Translations under genes and position numbers: made by a program
The notes under the pieces: model-generated
Seen by the model: the letters and a program-made list of their open reading frames with translations, nothing else
What the model was told of the DNA's origin: nothing
The model's database searches: none
Shown: positions 19,465 through 31,310 of the stretch, piece by piece
Layout of the letters: each line of letters opens with the position of its first letter
Position numbering within the stretch: the stretch's first letter is position 1
From: Marinobacter changyiensis
GTDB lineage: Bacteria; Pseudomonadota; Gammaproteobacteria; Pseudomonadales; Oleiphilaceae
DNA length: 64,000 nt
Direction of reading: 5' to 3'
NCBI RefSeq assembly: GCF_009193265.1
Contig: NZ_VZZZ01000005.1
Location: forward strand, 248,001-312,000

Positions 19465-20306
19465 GCGACGATCAGTCGAGTCGCAGTCAAGGCAGCAAGT
19501 CTTGGCTGGAACGCATTTCACAGGCTTTTTCCAACGAGCCTGAAACCGTTGAAGACGTGCTGGAAATTCTTCGGGACGCAGAAACACAGAACATCATTGA
19601 TGCCGACGCCATGAGCATCATCGAGGGGGCCATGCAGGTCATCGATATGCGCGTCGATGAGATCATGATACCCCGCTCCCAGATGGTTACCGTCAAGGCT
19701 TCCCAGGATCCCAAAAGCTTTTTGTCAGACATCATGGAGTCGGCCCATAGCCGCTTTCCGGTGATCGGCGATAATCAGGATGACGTTATCGGGGTGCTAT
19801 TGGCAAAGGATCTGTTGCCGCTGGCCCTCGAAAACGACCTCACGTGGACCAAAATCCGCGAAATTCTTCGTCCGCCCTCCTTTGTGCCTGAAAGCAAGCG
19901 GTTGAACCAGTTGCTCAAGGAATTCAAGGAAACCCGTAATCATATGGCGATTGTCGTCGACGAATACGGTGGCACGGCAGGTTTGATCACCATTGAGGAC
20001 GTCCTGGAGCAAATCGTCGGCGAGATCGAGGACGAGCACGATTTCGACGAGGAAACCCATATCAAGGCCCGCGGTGATGGCAGTTTTGCCGTCAAGGCAA
20101 TTACGCCGGTCGAGGATTTCAACGAATTTTTCAAGACCGAACTTGATGAAGAAGAATTCGATACCATCGGAGGCGTGATCCTTAAGGAGTTCGGACACTT
20201 GCCCCGGCGGGGCGAAGCCGTTGAAATCGCAGGTCTGCTGTTCACTATCGCCAATGCTGACAACCGGGTTATTCGTTTGCTCCAGGTAACCCGTAGTGAC
20301 GAATAG
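19461..20306 (+). CDS. corC: CorC/YbeX family CBS-domain protein
   Basis: Soluble member of the HlyC/CorC family, 281 residues. It has two CBS domains (about 70-190; RVDEIMIPRSQMVTV and the second ending GGTAGLITIEDVLEQIVGEI) and a C-terminal CorC_HlyC domain from about 200 (DFNEFFKTELDEEEFDTIGG). There is no DUF21 membrane domain, so this is the YbeX type, linked to magnesium/cobalt efflux and ribosome metabolism. It overlaps ybeY by four bases and lnt by eleven. Confidence 0.92.
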   Translation: MSDDQSSRSQGSKSWLERISQAFSNEPETVEDVLEILRDAETQNIIDADAMSIIEGAMQVIDMRVDEIMIPRSQMVTVKASQDPKSFLSDIMESAHSRFPVIGDNQDDVIGVLLAKDLLPLALENDLTWTKIREILRPPSFVPESKRLNQLLKEFKETRNHMAIVVDEYGGTAGLITIEDVLEQIVGEIEDEHDFDEETHIKARGDGSFAVKAITPVEDFNEFFKTELDEEEFDTIGGVILKEFGHLPRRGEAVEIAGLLFTIANADNRVIRLLQVTRSDE

Positions 20307-21822
20307 GCTCCACCCGACATCGCTGTCCTGGTTCCATCTGCTGGCGTTGCTGGTGGCCGGGAGCCTGCAAACCCTCACCTTTTCACCGTTTAACTGGTGG
20401 TGGTTGGCACCGTTCTCCATCGTCATCGCGGCCTGCATCTGCCTGTCACTTACGCCCCGATTGCTGTTTCGTGCCGGTTGGGCGTTCGGATTGGGGCTGT
20501 TCGGATCCGGGGTATCCTGGGTCTACGTCAGCATCAGTGAGCACGGTAACACCTCCATACCGGTTGCCATTTTGCTCACCCTGGTTTTTGTCGGCGGCCT
20601 GGCATTGCTCCATGGCGCCGCCTTCTGGGCCTGGGGTAAACTTGCGAAAACCAGCCAGTCCCGGCGGCTGCTGCTGTTTCCGGCGGTCTGGATTATCGGC
20701 GACTGGGTCAGAAGCTGGCTGCTAACCGGTTTCCCCTGGCTCTACCTCGGAACCGCGCAGGTCGATGGCCCACTTGCCAGCTTTGCGCCCGTTATCGGTG
20801 TTCACGGCGTGACCTTCTGGATTGTGCTCTCGGGTATCGCCATCATCTTCTGCTACCGGTTCGCCCGCGCCGCACGCTTCAGCGCCGCAATCGCCATTGC
20901 CTTCGCCGTTGCACTGCCCTGGATGAGCGGCCCGTTAATGACCAACGTGCAATGGACCATACTGGCGGATGAGCCTAAAACCGTTGCGGCCATGCAGGGC
21001 AATATCCCGCAGCAGATCAAATGGGACCCGGAGTTCCTGAAGGAACAGATCTATACCTACCTCACTCTGACCCAGAACGACTGGGACCAGGATCTGATTC
21101 TCTGGCCCGAAACCGCCATACCGATTCCCCAGGATCAGGCCGGCAAAGTGATCGAGCACATCCAGGCCGAGTTGGGACCAGACAGTACCCTGATTACCGG
21201 TATCCCCTGGTACGGATTCAGCAACTCCCTGGAGGATTTCACCTTCCGCAACAGCATCATGGCCATCGGTAACGGTGATGGCATCTATCACAAGCAGAAA
21301 CTGGTGCCATTCGGGGAATATGTGCCTTTACAGCAGTGGCTGCGGGGAGTGATCGGCTTCTTTGATCTGCCCATGTCGAGCTTTTCCCCGGGACCGGAGA
21401 ATCAGGCACCGCTTAAAGCGGGCGACCTCAGGGTGATGCCCTTTATCTGCTATGAAGTCGCCTATCCGGATTTTGTTGCCTCCTACGCCCGCAACACCGA
21501 TTTGCTTCTCACCGTCAGCAACGATGGCTGGTTTGGCCATTCGGCAGGACCCCATCAACATATGCAGATTGCCCGCATGCGAGCCCTGGAAACCGGCCGC
21601 TATATGCTGAGGGGCACCAACAATGGCATTACCGCGGTGATTGACCATAAAGGGCAGATCACCGATACCATCGAGCAGTTTACCCAAGGCACCCTGCGCA
21701 GCAAGGTCTATGCCGCATCGGGTCATACCCCTTACATGCAAACAGGCTCCTGGCCGGCACTTACCCTGGCACTCATACTGATTGTCTTTGTCAGGGAGCG
21801 GGTCATACCCAAGCTGTCCTGA
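20296..21822 (+). CDS. lnt: Apolipoprotein N-acyltransferase
   Basis: Inner-membrane enzyme that adds the third acyl chain to lipoproteins, needed before Lol export. The 508-residue product has an N-terminal block of about six membrane helices (to about residue 215), then a periplasmic nitrilase-like domain whose Glu-Lys-Cys triad is visible in LWPETAIPIP, HKQKLVPFGEYVP and MPFICYEVAYPD, and a last helix at the C terminus. The start is GTG at 20296, eleven bases inside corC. Last gene of the phoH-ybeY-corC-lnt operon. Confidence 0.96.
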   Translation: MTNRLHPTSLSWFHLLALLVAGSLQTLTFSPFNWWWLAPFSIVIAACICLSLTPRLLFRAGWAFGLGLFGSGVSWVYVSISEHGNTSIPVAILLTLVFVGGLALLHGAAFWAWGKLAKTSQSRRLLLFPAVWIIGDWVRSWLLTGFPWLYLGTAQVDGPLASFAPVIGVHGVTFWIVLSGIAIIFCYRFARAARFSAAIAIAFAVALPWMSGPLMTNVQWTILADEPKTVAAMQGNIPQQIKWDPEFLKEQIYTYLTLTQNDWDQDLILWPETAIPIPQDQAGKVIEHIQAELGPDSTLITGIPWYGFSNSLEDFTFRNSIMAIGNGDGIYHKQKLVPFGEYVPLQQWLRGVIGFFDLPMSSFSPGPENQAPLKAGDLRVMPFICYEVAYPDFVASYARNTDLLLTVSNDGWFGHSAGPHQHMQIARMRALETGRYMLRGTNNGITAVIDHKGQITDTIEQFTQGTLRSKVYAASGHTPYMQTGSWPALTLALILIVFVRERVIPKLS

Positions 21823-21830
21823 CGGTGTTA

Positions 21831-22409
21831 TCAGCTCTCCTCATCAGTGGGCAGCGTTTCCTCGTCTTCACTGTGGGGCCATCTGCTGGTCACCCTCTCA
21901 AAGTAGTGGGAATTACAGACTTCGCAGGGTTCAATGTGGCTGGTCGCGGTAAGGCAGCGCATATGGCCGCATGACAGACACCTCAGCACCCCGGCAGTCG
22001 CTATTTCACCACTGATGTAATGCCCGACATCGTGGTTGTGAAGTTTCTGGTCCAGCTCCAGCGTATCCAGCTGGCTCTTGTCTGCAATGGAGAACAGCAG
22101 GTCCGACAACTGGCGTTCAATCAGCGACAGGTCCAGCCGCAACCACTCGCCAACACCCTCCCCGGTTTCATCAACAAACTTCATCAGATGTTCAAGATCA
22201 CGGCGCAGGTAAGTCGCCAGCAAATCCACTTCTTCCCGGGTCATCTCCTCGAGCTCATTCTCGAACTCAACAGCGTTGGCGATTTCTTCCCAGAGAGTTT
22301 CCCGGGTTCGGGTTTCCATTTCACCAAGCCGGGCCTCAACCCTGGCAAGCATACGGTTGTAAACTTTAAGTGCCTGACCTGAAAACTTGGGTCGCTCGGA
22401 ATCCGTCAT
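21831..22409 (-). CDS. YbeL-like zinc-ribbon protein (DUF1451)
   Basis: The ATG at 22409 with GAGGTGACGCC before it gives 192 residues. The first two thirds are acidic and helical (LKVYNRMLARVEARLGEM, then EFENELEEMTREEVDLLATY), probably coiled-coil. The C-terminal third is a zinc ribbon with CLSCGH and CEVCNSH cysteine pairs. This layout matches E. coli YbeL, which is also next to leuS. No function is established for the family. It faces lnt tail to tail and is divergent from leuS. Confidence 0.8.
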   Translation of the reverse strand: MTDSERPKFSGQALKVYNRMLARVEARLGEMETRTRETLWEEIANAVEFENELEEMTREEVDLLATYLRRDLEHLMKFVDETGEGVGEWLRLDLSLIERQLSDLLFSIADKSQLDTLELDQKLHNHDVGHYISGEIATAGVLRCLSCGHMRCLTATSHIEPCEVCNSHYFERVTSRWPHSEDEETLPTDEES

Positions 22410-22513
22410 GGCGTCACCTCTTCGTGTTGGCTCACAGTTAGTCTGGCACAAGTCGTGTTTCCTTGCAGACTACCTGTAATGACCCCGTTACGTTAGAATA
22501 TCTGACCTCTTGA

Positions 22514-25192
<2,679 letters not shown>

Positions 25193-25193
25193 T

Positions 25194-25775
25194 ATGACGC
25201 CTGACCGCTCCGCAAAGCTTCATCCGAAGGCTATCCCCGTTGCGTTGATGGCACTGTATCTTACCGGGTGCGGCTTTCAGCTCCGGGGTGCGCCACCGGT
25301 TTCCGATGCCCTGCAGCCCCTTGCGGTGGTCTGCGCAAGCAATATCCCGGAAGACCTCTGCAACGCCGTGAAGGATCAACTTGAACTGGGGGACATCACG
25401 CTGGTCAGCAGCGAAGAGGCCGCCTACCTGTTACGGCTGAATGATTTCAGTCAGCAGCGGCGGGCCAGCGCGATTACCCTTGAGGCCGCCGCGGCCGAAT
25501 ACGATCTGCGGCAAACGGTCACGATGGATGTCGTCACCTCGGACCAGATTCCTCTGGTGGCTGAGGTGGACGTGCGCAGCAGTGAAACCTACCGGTACGA
25601 TGAAACCAATGTACTGGCCAAACAAAGAGAAGAGCGGGAGTTGCAGGAAACGCTTTATCAACGCCTGGCCCAGCAGATCATCTTCCGCCTGGTTCCGCTC
25701 ACCGAATCGCGCATCGATGTATTACGGGACGCCGCTGAAGCTGAAAGCAAGCGCGCGGAAGAGTCCACGCAATGA
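25194..25775 (+). CDS. lptE: LPS-assembly lipoprotein LptE
   Basis: Outer-membrane lipoprotein that plugs the LptD barrel and inserts lipopolysaccharide into the outer leaflet. The start is the ATG at 25194, one base after the leuS stop, giving 193 residues with a signal peptide and lipobox LTGC (Cys26), then the conserved GFQLRG. The following domain alternates short strands and helices as expected. An earlier in-frame ATG at 25176 lies inside leuS and is less likely. Overlaps holA by four bases. Confidence 0.93.
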   Translation: MTPDRSAKLHPKAIPVALMALYLTGCGFQLRGAPPVSDALQPLAVVCASNIPEDLCNAVKDQLELGDITLVSSEEAAYLLRLNDFSQQRRASAITLEAAAAEYDLRQTVTMDVVTSDQIPLVAEVDVRSSETYRYDETNVLAKQREERELQETLYQRLAQQIIFRLVPLTESRIDVLRDAAEAESKRAEESTQ

Positions 25776-26770
25776 AAGCCACTCCGGCCCAGTTAACCCA
25801 GCTGCTCGGCAAAAAGCTGGCACCGGTGTATCTGGTGTCCGGGGACGAGCCCTTATTGGTGCAGGAAGCCTGTGATGACATAAGAAAGGCGGCCCGAGCC
25901 GCGGGTTTCGAGGACCGGATCACGTTCCATGCTGACAGGCAACTTGCTTGGCGCTCCGTCGCGGAAGAATTCGGGGCGCTGTCGTTGTTTGCCGAGAAGC
26001 GGCGCATCGAGATTCACCTCCCGACGGGCAAGCTGGGTGACGGTCGGGATGTCATCGAACAATTTATGGCATCCACACCCGGCGATGTTGTGCTGCTGCT
26101 GATAAGCGTGAAGCTCGATCCCGCCGAACTCCGTCGTAAATGGTACAAAACGTTCCAGAATGAAGGTGTGCATGTCACCATATGGCCTATCGATCCGGAC
26201 AAGTTTCCGGGCTGGTTGCAACAGAGGGCTAAAGCCCGGGGCCTTACCCTGACACGGGGAGCACTGGATATGCTGGTGCATCGGCTCGAAGGCAATCTGC
26301 TCGCCGCCAGCCAGGAGATGGACCGGCTCGCCCTGTTCAGCAAAAGTAAAACCATCGATGAGGACGTCGTCGAACAAGCGGTGCAAAACAGTGCCCGATT
26401 TAACCTCTTTGAATTGGTCACCGAGCTGTTGATGGGTGACGTTCCCAACGCCCATAAAATTATCGGAGCACTTGAACAGGAGGGCGACAACCCCCTCGGT
26501 TTGCTTGCGGTGTTGAGCCGGGATATTCACCTGGTGGTGGAACTCCAGCAGGCCATGGCTCGCCGGGAAACACCGGCCGGCTTCCTGAAGTCCCGGGGTA
26601 TCCGCCAACCCCAGCGCATGAAGGCGCTGGAACGCGCCGCCAGGAGGCTATCTCCTGAGCAACTTCGTGACGCCATCCTTTGCTGCAGTGATATCGATCG
26701 GGCATCAAAAGGATTCCGGGATCTCGGCCCCTGGCATTATCTTCGCTCGATGGCGACCGCACTCGCCTGA
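25772..26770 (+). CDS. holA: DNA polymerase III subunit delta
   Basis: Clamp-loader subunit that opens the beta ring. The 332-residue product has the AAA+-like delta fold without a P-loop: N-terminal PVYLVSGDEPLLVQEACD, the beta-interacting region following SVAEEFGALSLFAEKRRIEI, and a helical collar domain. Coupled to lptE through an ATGA overlap in the leuS-lptE-holA operon. Confidence 0.95.
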   Translation: MKATPAQLTQLLGKKLAPVYLVSGDEPLLVQEACDDIRKAARAAGFEDRITFHADRQLAWRSVAEEFGALSLFAEKRRIEIHLPTGKLGDGRDVIEQFMASTPGDVVLLLISVKLDPAELRRKWYKTFQNEGVHVTIWPIDPDKFPGWLQQRAKARGLTLTRGALDMLVHRLEGNLLAASQEMDRLALFSKSKTIDEDVVEQAVQNSARFNLFELVTELLMGDVPNAHKIIGALEQEGDNPLGLLAVLSRDIHLVVELQQAMARRETPAGFLKSRGIRQPQRMKALERAARRLSPEQLRDAILCCSDIDRASKGFRDLGPWHYLRSMATALA

Positions 26771-26916
26771 CGCCAGGCCAGTTTCTCCTCCGGCCCTGCC
26801 CCTTGACAGTTTCTGAGCTTCAGTCGCATTGTAAGCACAGGCAGAGTCGTTATTGCCTTTAGTGCCAAACAGGAATGGTTGAATTTTCAAGTTGCGTCAA
26901 AAAGGAGGCGTTTAGC

Positions 26917-27180
26917 ATGACCATCAAAGACGATCTGAACAAATTATCCGAAACCATCCGTCAGCATCGAGATGAAATTCGAGTCCAGCTTCATCTGGCC
27001 AAAGAGGACGTCAAGGACGAATGGGACGACCTGGAAGTCTATTGGGACCGTTTCCGGCAAAAGCTGGACGATGTCTTCCACGATGCTGAAGATGCCTCAA
27101 AGGAAGCTCGCAACAACGCCTACGAAATGGGGGACAAACTCAAACAAAGCTACGAGCGCCTGAGGAACCGCCTGAAATAG
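26917..27180 (+). CDS. Small charged coiled-coil protein (Sll1863-like stress family)
   Basis: AAAAAGGAGGCG before the ATG at 26917 gives 87 residues; a further in-frame ATG at 26875 lies before this strong site and is unlikely. The protein is almost all helix and highly charged (KEDVKDEWDDLEVYWDRF), with no signal peptide or membrane helix, and resembles small proteins annotated as Sll1863-type stress-response proteins. Its biochemical role is unknown. It stands alone, 147 bases after holA, followed by a REP-like inverted repeat. Confidence 0.75.
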   Translation: MTIKDDLNKLSETIRQHRDEIRVQLHLAKEDVKDEWDDLEVYWDRFRQKLDDVFHDAEDASKEARNNAYEMGDKLKQSYERLRNRLK

Positions 27181-27193
27181 CGGACCAAAAGCA

Positions 27194-27265
27194 TCGCGAC
27201 TGAAGTCGCTCCTACAATCAACGCCGAACCCGTCGTCAACCCGTAGGAGCGACTTCAACCGCGAA
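27194..27265. repeat. REP-like inverted pair (GCGACTGAAGTCGC family)
   Basis: TCGCGACTGAAGTCGCTCC followed by TAC at 27194-27215 is mirrored by GTAGGAGCGACTTCAACCGC at 27243-27262, separated by 27 bases. Each arm is itself partly palindromic (GCGACTgaAGTCGC). The same unit occurs three times at 54970-55119. It resembles the REP sequences common between genes in Pseudomonas. It fills the gap between two convergent genes. Confidence 0.8.
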
Positions 27266-27284
27266 TGGAGTTCAGCTGACCGCC

Positions 27285-29075
27285 CTAGAACTCCTCAGCA
27301 GTCAGCGCCATCATCGAATCACTGCCACTACGAAGCCCTTCCGCCAGAGCCACGGTTTTGGGCAACAGGCGATCGTAATAGAATCGAGCGGACTTGAGTT
27401 TGCCAGTGTAGAAGCCCGACGTATCCCCTTCAGCTCTGGGCAACGCGGCCTTTACAATTTTCGCCCACATATAGCCCAATGCGGTCAGACCGAACAGATC
27501 CAGGTAATCCACTGAAGCGGCACCCACCGCGTCGGGGTTGTTCTCGGCCTGGTTGATCACGTGCTCGGTCACATCCGACAGCCGCTCCAGCGACGCTGCC
27601 AGCGTTTCCAGATAGGGGCGCAGTGCGGCATCGGTGCTGTTCTCTTCAATAAAGGCGCCGACATCCTCGGCGAACAATTCATAGAGCCGCCCTTTGCTGC
27701 CGACTACTTTCCGGCCCATCAGGTCAAGGGCCTGGATGCCATTGGTACCCTCGTAAATCTGGGTGATGCGAACATCACGGACCAGTTGTTCCTGCCCCCA
27801 CTCACGCACGTAACCGTGACCACCGAACACCTGCTGCCCCATCACACAGGCATCCAGCCCGCGATCGGTCAGGAACGCCTTGGCAACCGGTGTCAGCAGT
27901 GCCACCATGCCTTCGGCGTGCTCGCGACGGGCGTCGTCATCGGCATACTTGGCGACATCCAGCCACTGTGCAACATAGGTTGAAAACGCGCGCCCGCCCT
28001 CGATGTAACCCTTCATGGTCAGCAGCATCCGGCGCACATCCGGATGCACGATGATGGGATCCGCAGCCTTGTCCGGTTGCTGGGCACCAGTGGGCGCACG
28101 GCTCTGGACCCGGTCAAGGGCGTATTCCCGAGCACTCTGAAGCGACGCTTCTGCGGCGCCAACGCCCTGTATGCCGACACCGAGACGCTCGTAGTTCATC
28201 ATGGTGAACATTGCCGCCAAGCCTTTATTGGGCTCACCCACCAGCCAGCCTTTGGCGCTGTCAAAATTCATCACACAGGTCGCCGAGGCCTTGATGCCCA
28301 TTTTCTTTTCAAGGGAGCCGCAGCTGAGTGTGTTGCGCTCGCCCAGGGCGCCGTCGTCCTTCACCAGAAATTTGGGCACCAGGAACAGGGAGATACCCTT
28401 TGGCCCCTTGGGGGCATCAGGCAGTTTGGCCAACACCAGGTGAATGATGTTCTCGGCCATGTCGTGCTCGCCCCAAGTAATAAAGATCTTGGTACCTGTT
28501 ACGTCGTAGGAGCCGTCATCATTGGGTTGGGCTTTGGTGCGGATGATGCCGAGATCGGTCCCTGCGTGGGACTCGGTCAGATCCATGGCGCCGGACCACA
28601 CACCGGAATACATGTTGGGAAGGTACTTTTCTTTCAATTCCTGGCTGCCGTGGGCATCCAGCGCCAGACAGGCACCAGCGGTCAGCATGGGTGCCAGGCC
28701 AAACGCCATGTTGGAAGCCTGGAGCATCTCTTCAAACTGCGCCACCAGAGTCTTCGGCATGCCCATGCCCCCGAACTCCGGGTTGCCGCCAAGGCCGTTC
28801 CAACCACCTTCTACGATGGTTTGATAGGCTTCACGGAAACCTTCAGGGGTAGTGACTTCACCGTTATTCCATTTACAGCCTTGTTCATCGGCCTCGCGGT
28901 TCAGAGGCGCCAGTACTCCGCTGGTAATTTTGCCCGCTTCTTCAAGAATGGCATCAGCGGTGTCCGGGTCGATGCGCTCTGCCAATCTGGGCAGTGATGC
29001 CCAGAGCGCGGGCGCGTCAAAAACCTCGTTGAGGGTGAAACGGATCTCGCGCAGGGGTGCCTGATAGTCAGCCAT
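27285..29075 (-). CDS. Long-type acyl-CoA dehydrogenase (DmdC/FadE-like), copy 2
   Basis: Flavin-dependent dehydrogenase of fatty-acyl-CoA oxidation, 596 residues, about 200 longer than medium-chain ACADs. It has an N-terminal helical domain, the FAD-binding middle with LTESHAGTDLG and GTKIFITWGEHDMAENI, and the C-terminal helical domain with VFGGHGYVREWGQEQL, the active-site glutamate in IYEGTNGIQALDLMGRKV, and an extra DmdC-type tail. The paralogue at 29250-31049 lies upstream in the same direction. Pseudomonas keeps similar genes next to its bio operon (PA0506-PA0508 region). Substrate chain length cannot be read from sequence. Confidence 0.92.
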   Translation of the reverse strand: MADYQAPLREIRFTLNEVFDAPALWASLPRLAERIDPDTADAILEEAGKITSGVLAPLNREADEQGCKWNNGEVTTPEGFREAYQTIVEGGWNGLGGNPEFGGMGMPKTLVAQFEEMLQASNMAFGLAPMLTAGACLALDAHGSQELKEKYLPNMYSGVWSGAMDLTESHAGTDLGIIRTKAQPNDDGSYDVTGTKIFITWGEHDMAENIIHLVLAKLPDAPKGPKGISLFLVPKFLVKDDGALGERNTLSCGSLEKKMGIKASATCVMNFDSAKGWLVGEPNKGLAAMFTMMNYERLGVGIQGVGAAEASLQSAREYALDRVQSRAPTGAQQPDKAADPIIVHPDVRRMLLTMKGYIEGGRAFSTYVAQWLDVAKYADDDARREHAEGMVALLTPVAKAFLTDRGLDACVMGQQVFGGHGYVREWGQEQLVRDVRITQIYEGTNGIQALDLMGRKVVGSKGRLYELFAEDVGAFIEENSTDAALRPYLETLAASLERLSDVTEHVINQAENNPDAVGAASVDYLDLFGLTALGYMWAKIVKAALPRAEGDTSGFYTGKLKSARFYYDRLLPKTVALAEGLRSGSDSMMALTAEEF

Positions 29076-29158
29076 TGATTAACTCTCCAGAAATCTTCAG
29101 AACGACATCGAAAATGCCAATCCGGTTTATTTTTCAGACCACCAGTTTACCTGAAAGC

Positions 29159-29170
29159 GAGTGCGCACTC
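29159..29170. promoter_or_regulatory. 12-base perfect palindrome upstream of acyl-CoA dehydrogenase copy 2
   Basis: GAGTGCGCACTC lies 84 bases before the start of the gene at 29075, between that gene and the terminator of its paralogue. Its position fits an operator, but I do not recognise the factor. Confidence 0.3.
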
Positions 29171-29191
29171 ATGTTGTCCCGGTGACATTAT

Positions 29192-29224
29192 AAAAAAAGC
29201 CCGTCTCCTGAGAGCCCGGGCTTT
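29192..29224 (-). terminator. Intrinsic terminator of acyl-CoA dehydrogenase copy 1
   Basis: Read on the minus strand, AAAGCCCG and CGGGCTTT pair around a short loop and are followed by a run of T. It lies 26 bases past the stop of the gene at 29250-31049, so the two tandem dehydrogenases are at least partly separate transcription units. Confidence 0.8.
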
Positions 29225-29249
29225 CTTGCGATCATCAATGCATGTCGCC

Positions 29250-31049
29250 TCAGAAGGCGAATGCGTCTTCCTGCATATCCATCAGCGAGTCCGCGCCGAC
29301 CAGCATGCTTTCCGCATGGGTGCGGGTGCGGGGCAACATGCGCTTGAAGTAGAACCGCGCAGTCTGGACCTTGGCGTTATAGAAACTCTCTTCCGTGGTG
29401 CCATCTGCCATCTTGTTCAGTGCAACCCCGGCCATACGTGCCCAAAGGTAGGCGAACACGGCGTAGCCGGAGTACATCAGATAGTCGACTGAGGCGGCGC
29501 CCACTTCGTCGCGGTTCTTCATGGAGTTCATGCCCAGTTTCATGGTCAGGTCACCCCACTCCTTGTTGATCGACTGCAACGGCTCAATGAATTCCTTCAT
29601 TTGTTCGTTGTCGGCGTTTTCTTTGCAGAACACGTGGACCAGCTTGGTGAAGCGTTTCAATGACTCGCCCTGGGTCATCAGAACCTTGCGACCCAGCAGA
29701 TCCAGTGCCTGAATACCGGTGGTGCCCTCGTAAATCGTACCTATGCGGGCATCCCGCACCACCTGCTCCATGCCCCACTCGGCGATGAAACCATGGCCAC
29801 CGAATACCTGCATGCCCAGGTTGGTTGCTTCGCAACCGATTTCCGTCAGGAAAGCCTTGGCAATAGGCGTCAGAAAACCCATCAGTTCGTCGGCCTCTTT
29901 GCGGGCTTCTTCAGTCTTGCCCTGGTGGACAATATCGCCCTGCTGGGCGGTGTAATAAATCATTGCACGAGCACCCTCGGCAACAGCCTTCTGAGTCAGC
30001 AACATCCGTCGAACGTCAGGATGCACGATGATCGGATCGGCTGGACCCTCCGGATTCTTCGGGCCGGTCAGGGAGCGCATGGCCAGACGGTCTTTGGCGT
30101 AGGCCAGAGAGCCCTGGAACGACAGCTCCGCAGCGCCCAGGCCCTGAATCGCGGTACCCAGGCGAGCCACGTTCATAAAGGTAAACATGCAGTTCAGACC
30201 TCGGTTCTCCGGCCCGATCAACCAGCCTTGGGCACCGTCGAAGTTCATCACACAGGTGGCGTTACCGTGGATGCCCATCTTGTGTTCGATGGAGCCACAG
30301 GTGACGGCATTGCGTTCGCCCACTGAGCCGTCCTCGTTCGGCAGGCACTTCGGGACGATAAACAGGGAGATACCCTTGGTGCCTTCCGGCGCACCCGGCA
30401 GCCGGGCCAACACGATATGAACGATGTTATCCGCCATATCATGCTCACCGGCGGAGATAAAAATCTTGGTGCCGGTGATGCTGTAGGAGCCATCGGCGTT
30501 CGGCTCAGCCCTGGAACGCAGAGTACCCAGGTCGGACCCACAGTGGGCCTCGGTCAGGCACATGGTGCCGGTCCACTCGCCACTGATCATCTTGGACAGG
30601 TAGGTGTCTTTCTGTTGCTCGGTGCCGTGCATTTCTACCGTGTTAATCGCACCGTGGCTCAGGCCCGGGTACATGCCCCAGGACCAGTTGGCGGTACCCA
30701 TCATTTCACTCATCACCAGGCCGACAGATTCAGGCAGACCCTGGCCACCATTCTCCGGTGACGCTGTCATGGATGGCCATCCGCCTTCTACATATTGCTT
30801 ATAAGCTTCTTTGAAGCCCGTCGGTGTCCTGACGCCGTCTTCGCTCCAGGTGCAGCCTTCCTTGTCCCCGACCTGGTTCAGTGGCGACAGTACCTGCTCA
30901 CAGAACTTGGCGCCTTCCTGGATAATGGCATCGACCATATCGGGAGTTGCGTCTTCCGCGCCTTCCAGATTGGCGTAGTGCTGCTCGCTGTCCAGCAGTT
31001 CACTCATTACAAACTTGATGTCACGCAGGGGCGCTTTATAGTCGGGCAT
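29250..31049 (-). CDS. Long-type acyl-CoA dehydrogenase (DmdC/FadE-like), copy 1
   Basis: A 599-residue paralogue of the neighbouring dehydrogenase with the same architecture: LTEAHCGSDLG, GTKIFISAGEHDMADNI, VFGGHGFIAEWGMEQV and the catalytic glutamate in IYEGTTGIQALDLLGRKV. The two proteins diverge in the substrate-pocket half (here SWGMYPGLSHGAINTVEMHG, there AFGLAPMLTAGACLALDAHG), suggesting different chain-length ranges. Upstream is a good promoter with a PsrA-like palindrome on its -10, which implies repression lifted by long-chain acyl-CoA. An intrinsic terminator follows. A role in beta-oxidation, with alkanes or lipids as carbon source, is likely but inferred. Confidence 0.93.
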   Translation of the reverse strand: MPDYKAPLRDIKFVMSELLDSEQHYANLEGAEDATPDMVDAIIQEGAKFCEQVLSPLNQVGDKEGCTWSEDGVRTPTGFKEAYKQYVEGGWPSMTASPENGGQGLPESVGLVMSEMMGTANWSWGMYPGLSHGAINTVEMHGTEQQKDTYLSKMISGEWTGTMCLTEAHCGSDLGTLRSRAEPNADGSYSITGTKIFISAGEHDMADNIVHIVLARLPGAPEGTKGISLFIVPKCLPNEDGSVGERNAVTCGSIEHKMGIHGNATCVMNFDGAQGWLIGPENRGLNCMFTFMNVARLGTAIQGLGAAELSFQGSLAYAKDRLAMRSLTGPKNPEGPADPIIVHPDVRRMLLTQKAVAEGARAMIYYTAQQGDIVHQGKTEEARKEADELMGFLTPIAKAFLTEIGCEATNLGMQVFGGHGFIAEWGMEQVVRDARIGTIYEGTTGIQALDLLGRKVLMTQGESLKRFTKLVHVFCKENADNEQMKEFIEPLQSINKEWGDLTMKLGMNSMKNRDEVGAASVDYLMYSGYAVFAYLWARMAGVALNKMADGTTEESFYNAKVQTARFYFKRMLPRTRTHAESMLVGADSLMDMQEDAFAF

Positions 31050-31161
31050 ACATCCACCTATGATTTTCGGTTTCGCCTGCAGCTATTGCTGCATTGCGCT
31101 GGTCTTGGGTTTTACTCTGGCATGACAGCAGGGAGCGTCAGCATTAATTAAACAGGTGTTT

Positions 31162-31193
31162 GAAACATACGTTTGTAACAGAGGTATTGTCAA
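31162..31193 (-). promoter_or_regulatory. Promoter with PsrA-like operator
   Basis: On the minus strand TTGACA (31188-31193) and TATGTT (31164-31169) stand 18 bases apart. The palindrome GAAAC-ATAC-GTTTG (31162-31175) covers the -10. This fits the published PsrA pattern (G/C)AAAC-N2-4-GTTT(G/C), a TetR-type repressor of fatty-acid oxidation genes released by long-chain acyl-CoA. A second, weaker half-match (GCAAACATTTGTG) lies just upstream at 31202-31214. The start codon is 113 bases downstream. Confidence 0.6.
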
Positions 31194-31310
31194 GCAGAGG
31201 CGCAAACATTTGTGTTGCTTTACGCAACCAGACGTAATCGAAAACAGGGAGAATTCGCCAGTCTGTCGGGTGGCATCGGCATGTGTTGGGAGGGTAGACA
31301 AGGTCTCGGG

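Noticed and set aside
28044..28997. 317-codon open frame on the plus strand
   Set aside because: Antisense to an intact acyl-CoA dehydrogenase; no motif and no suitable ribosome site.
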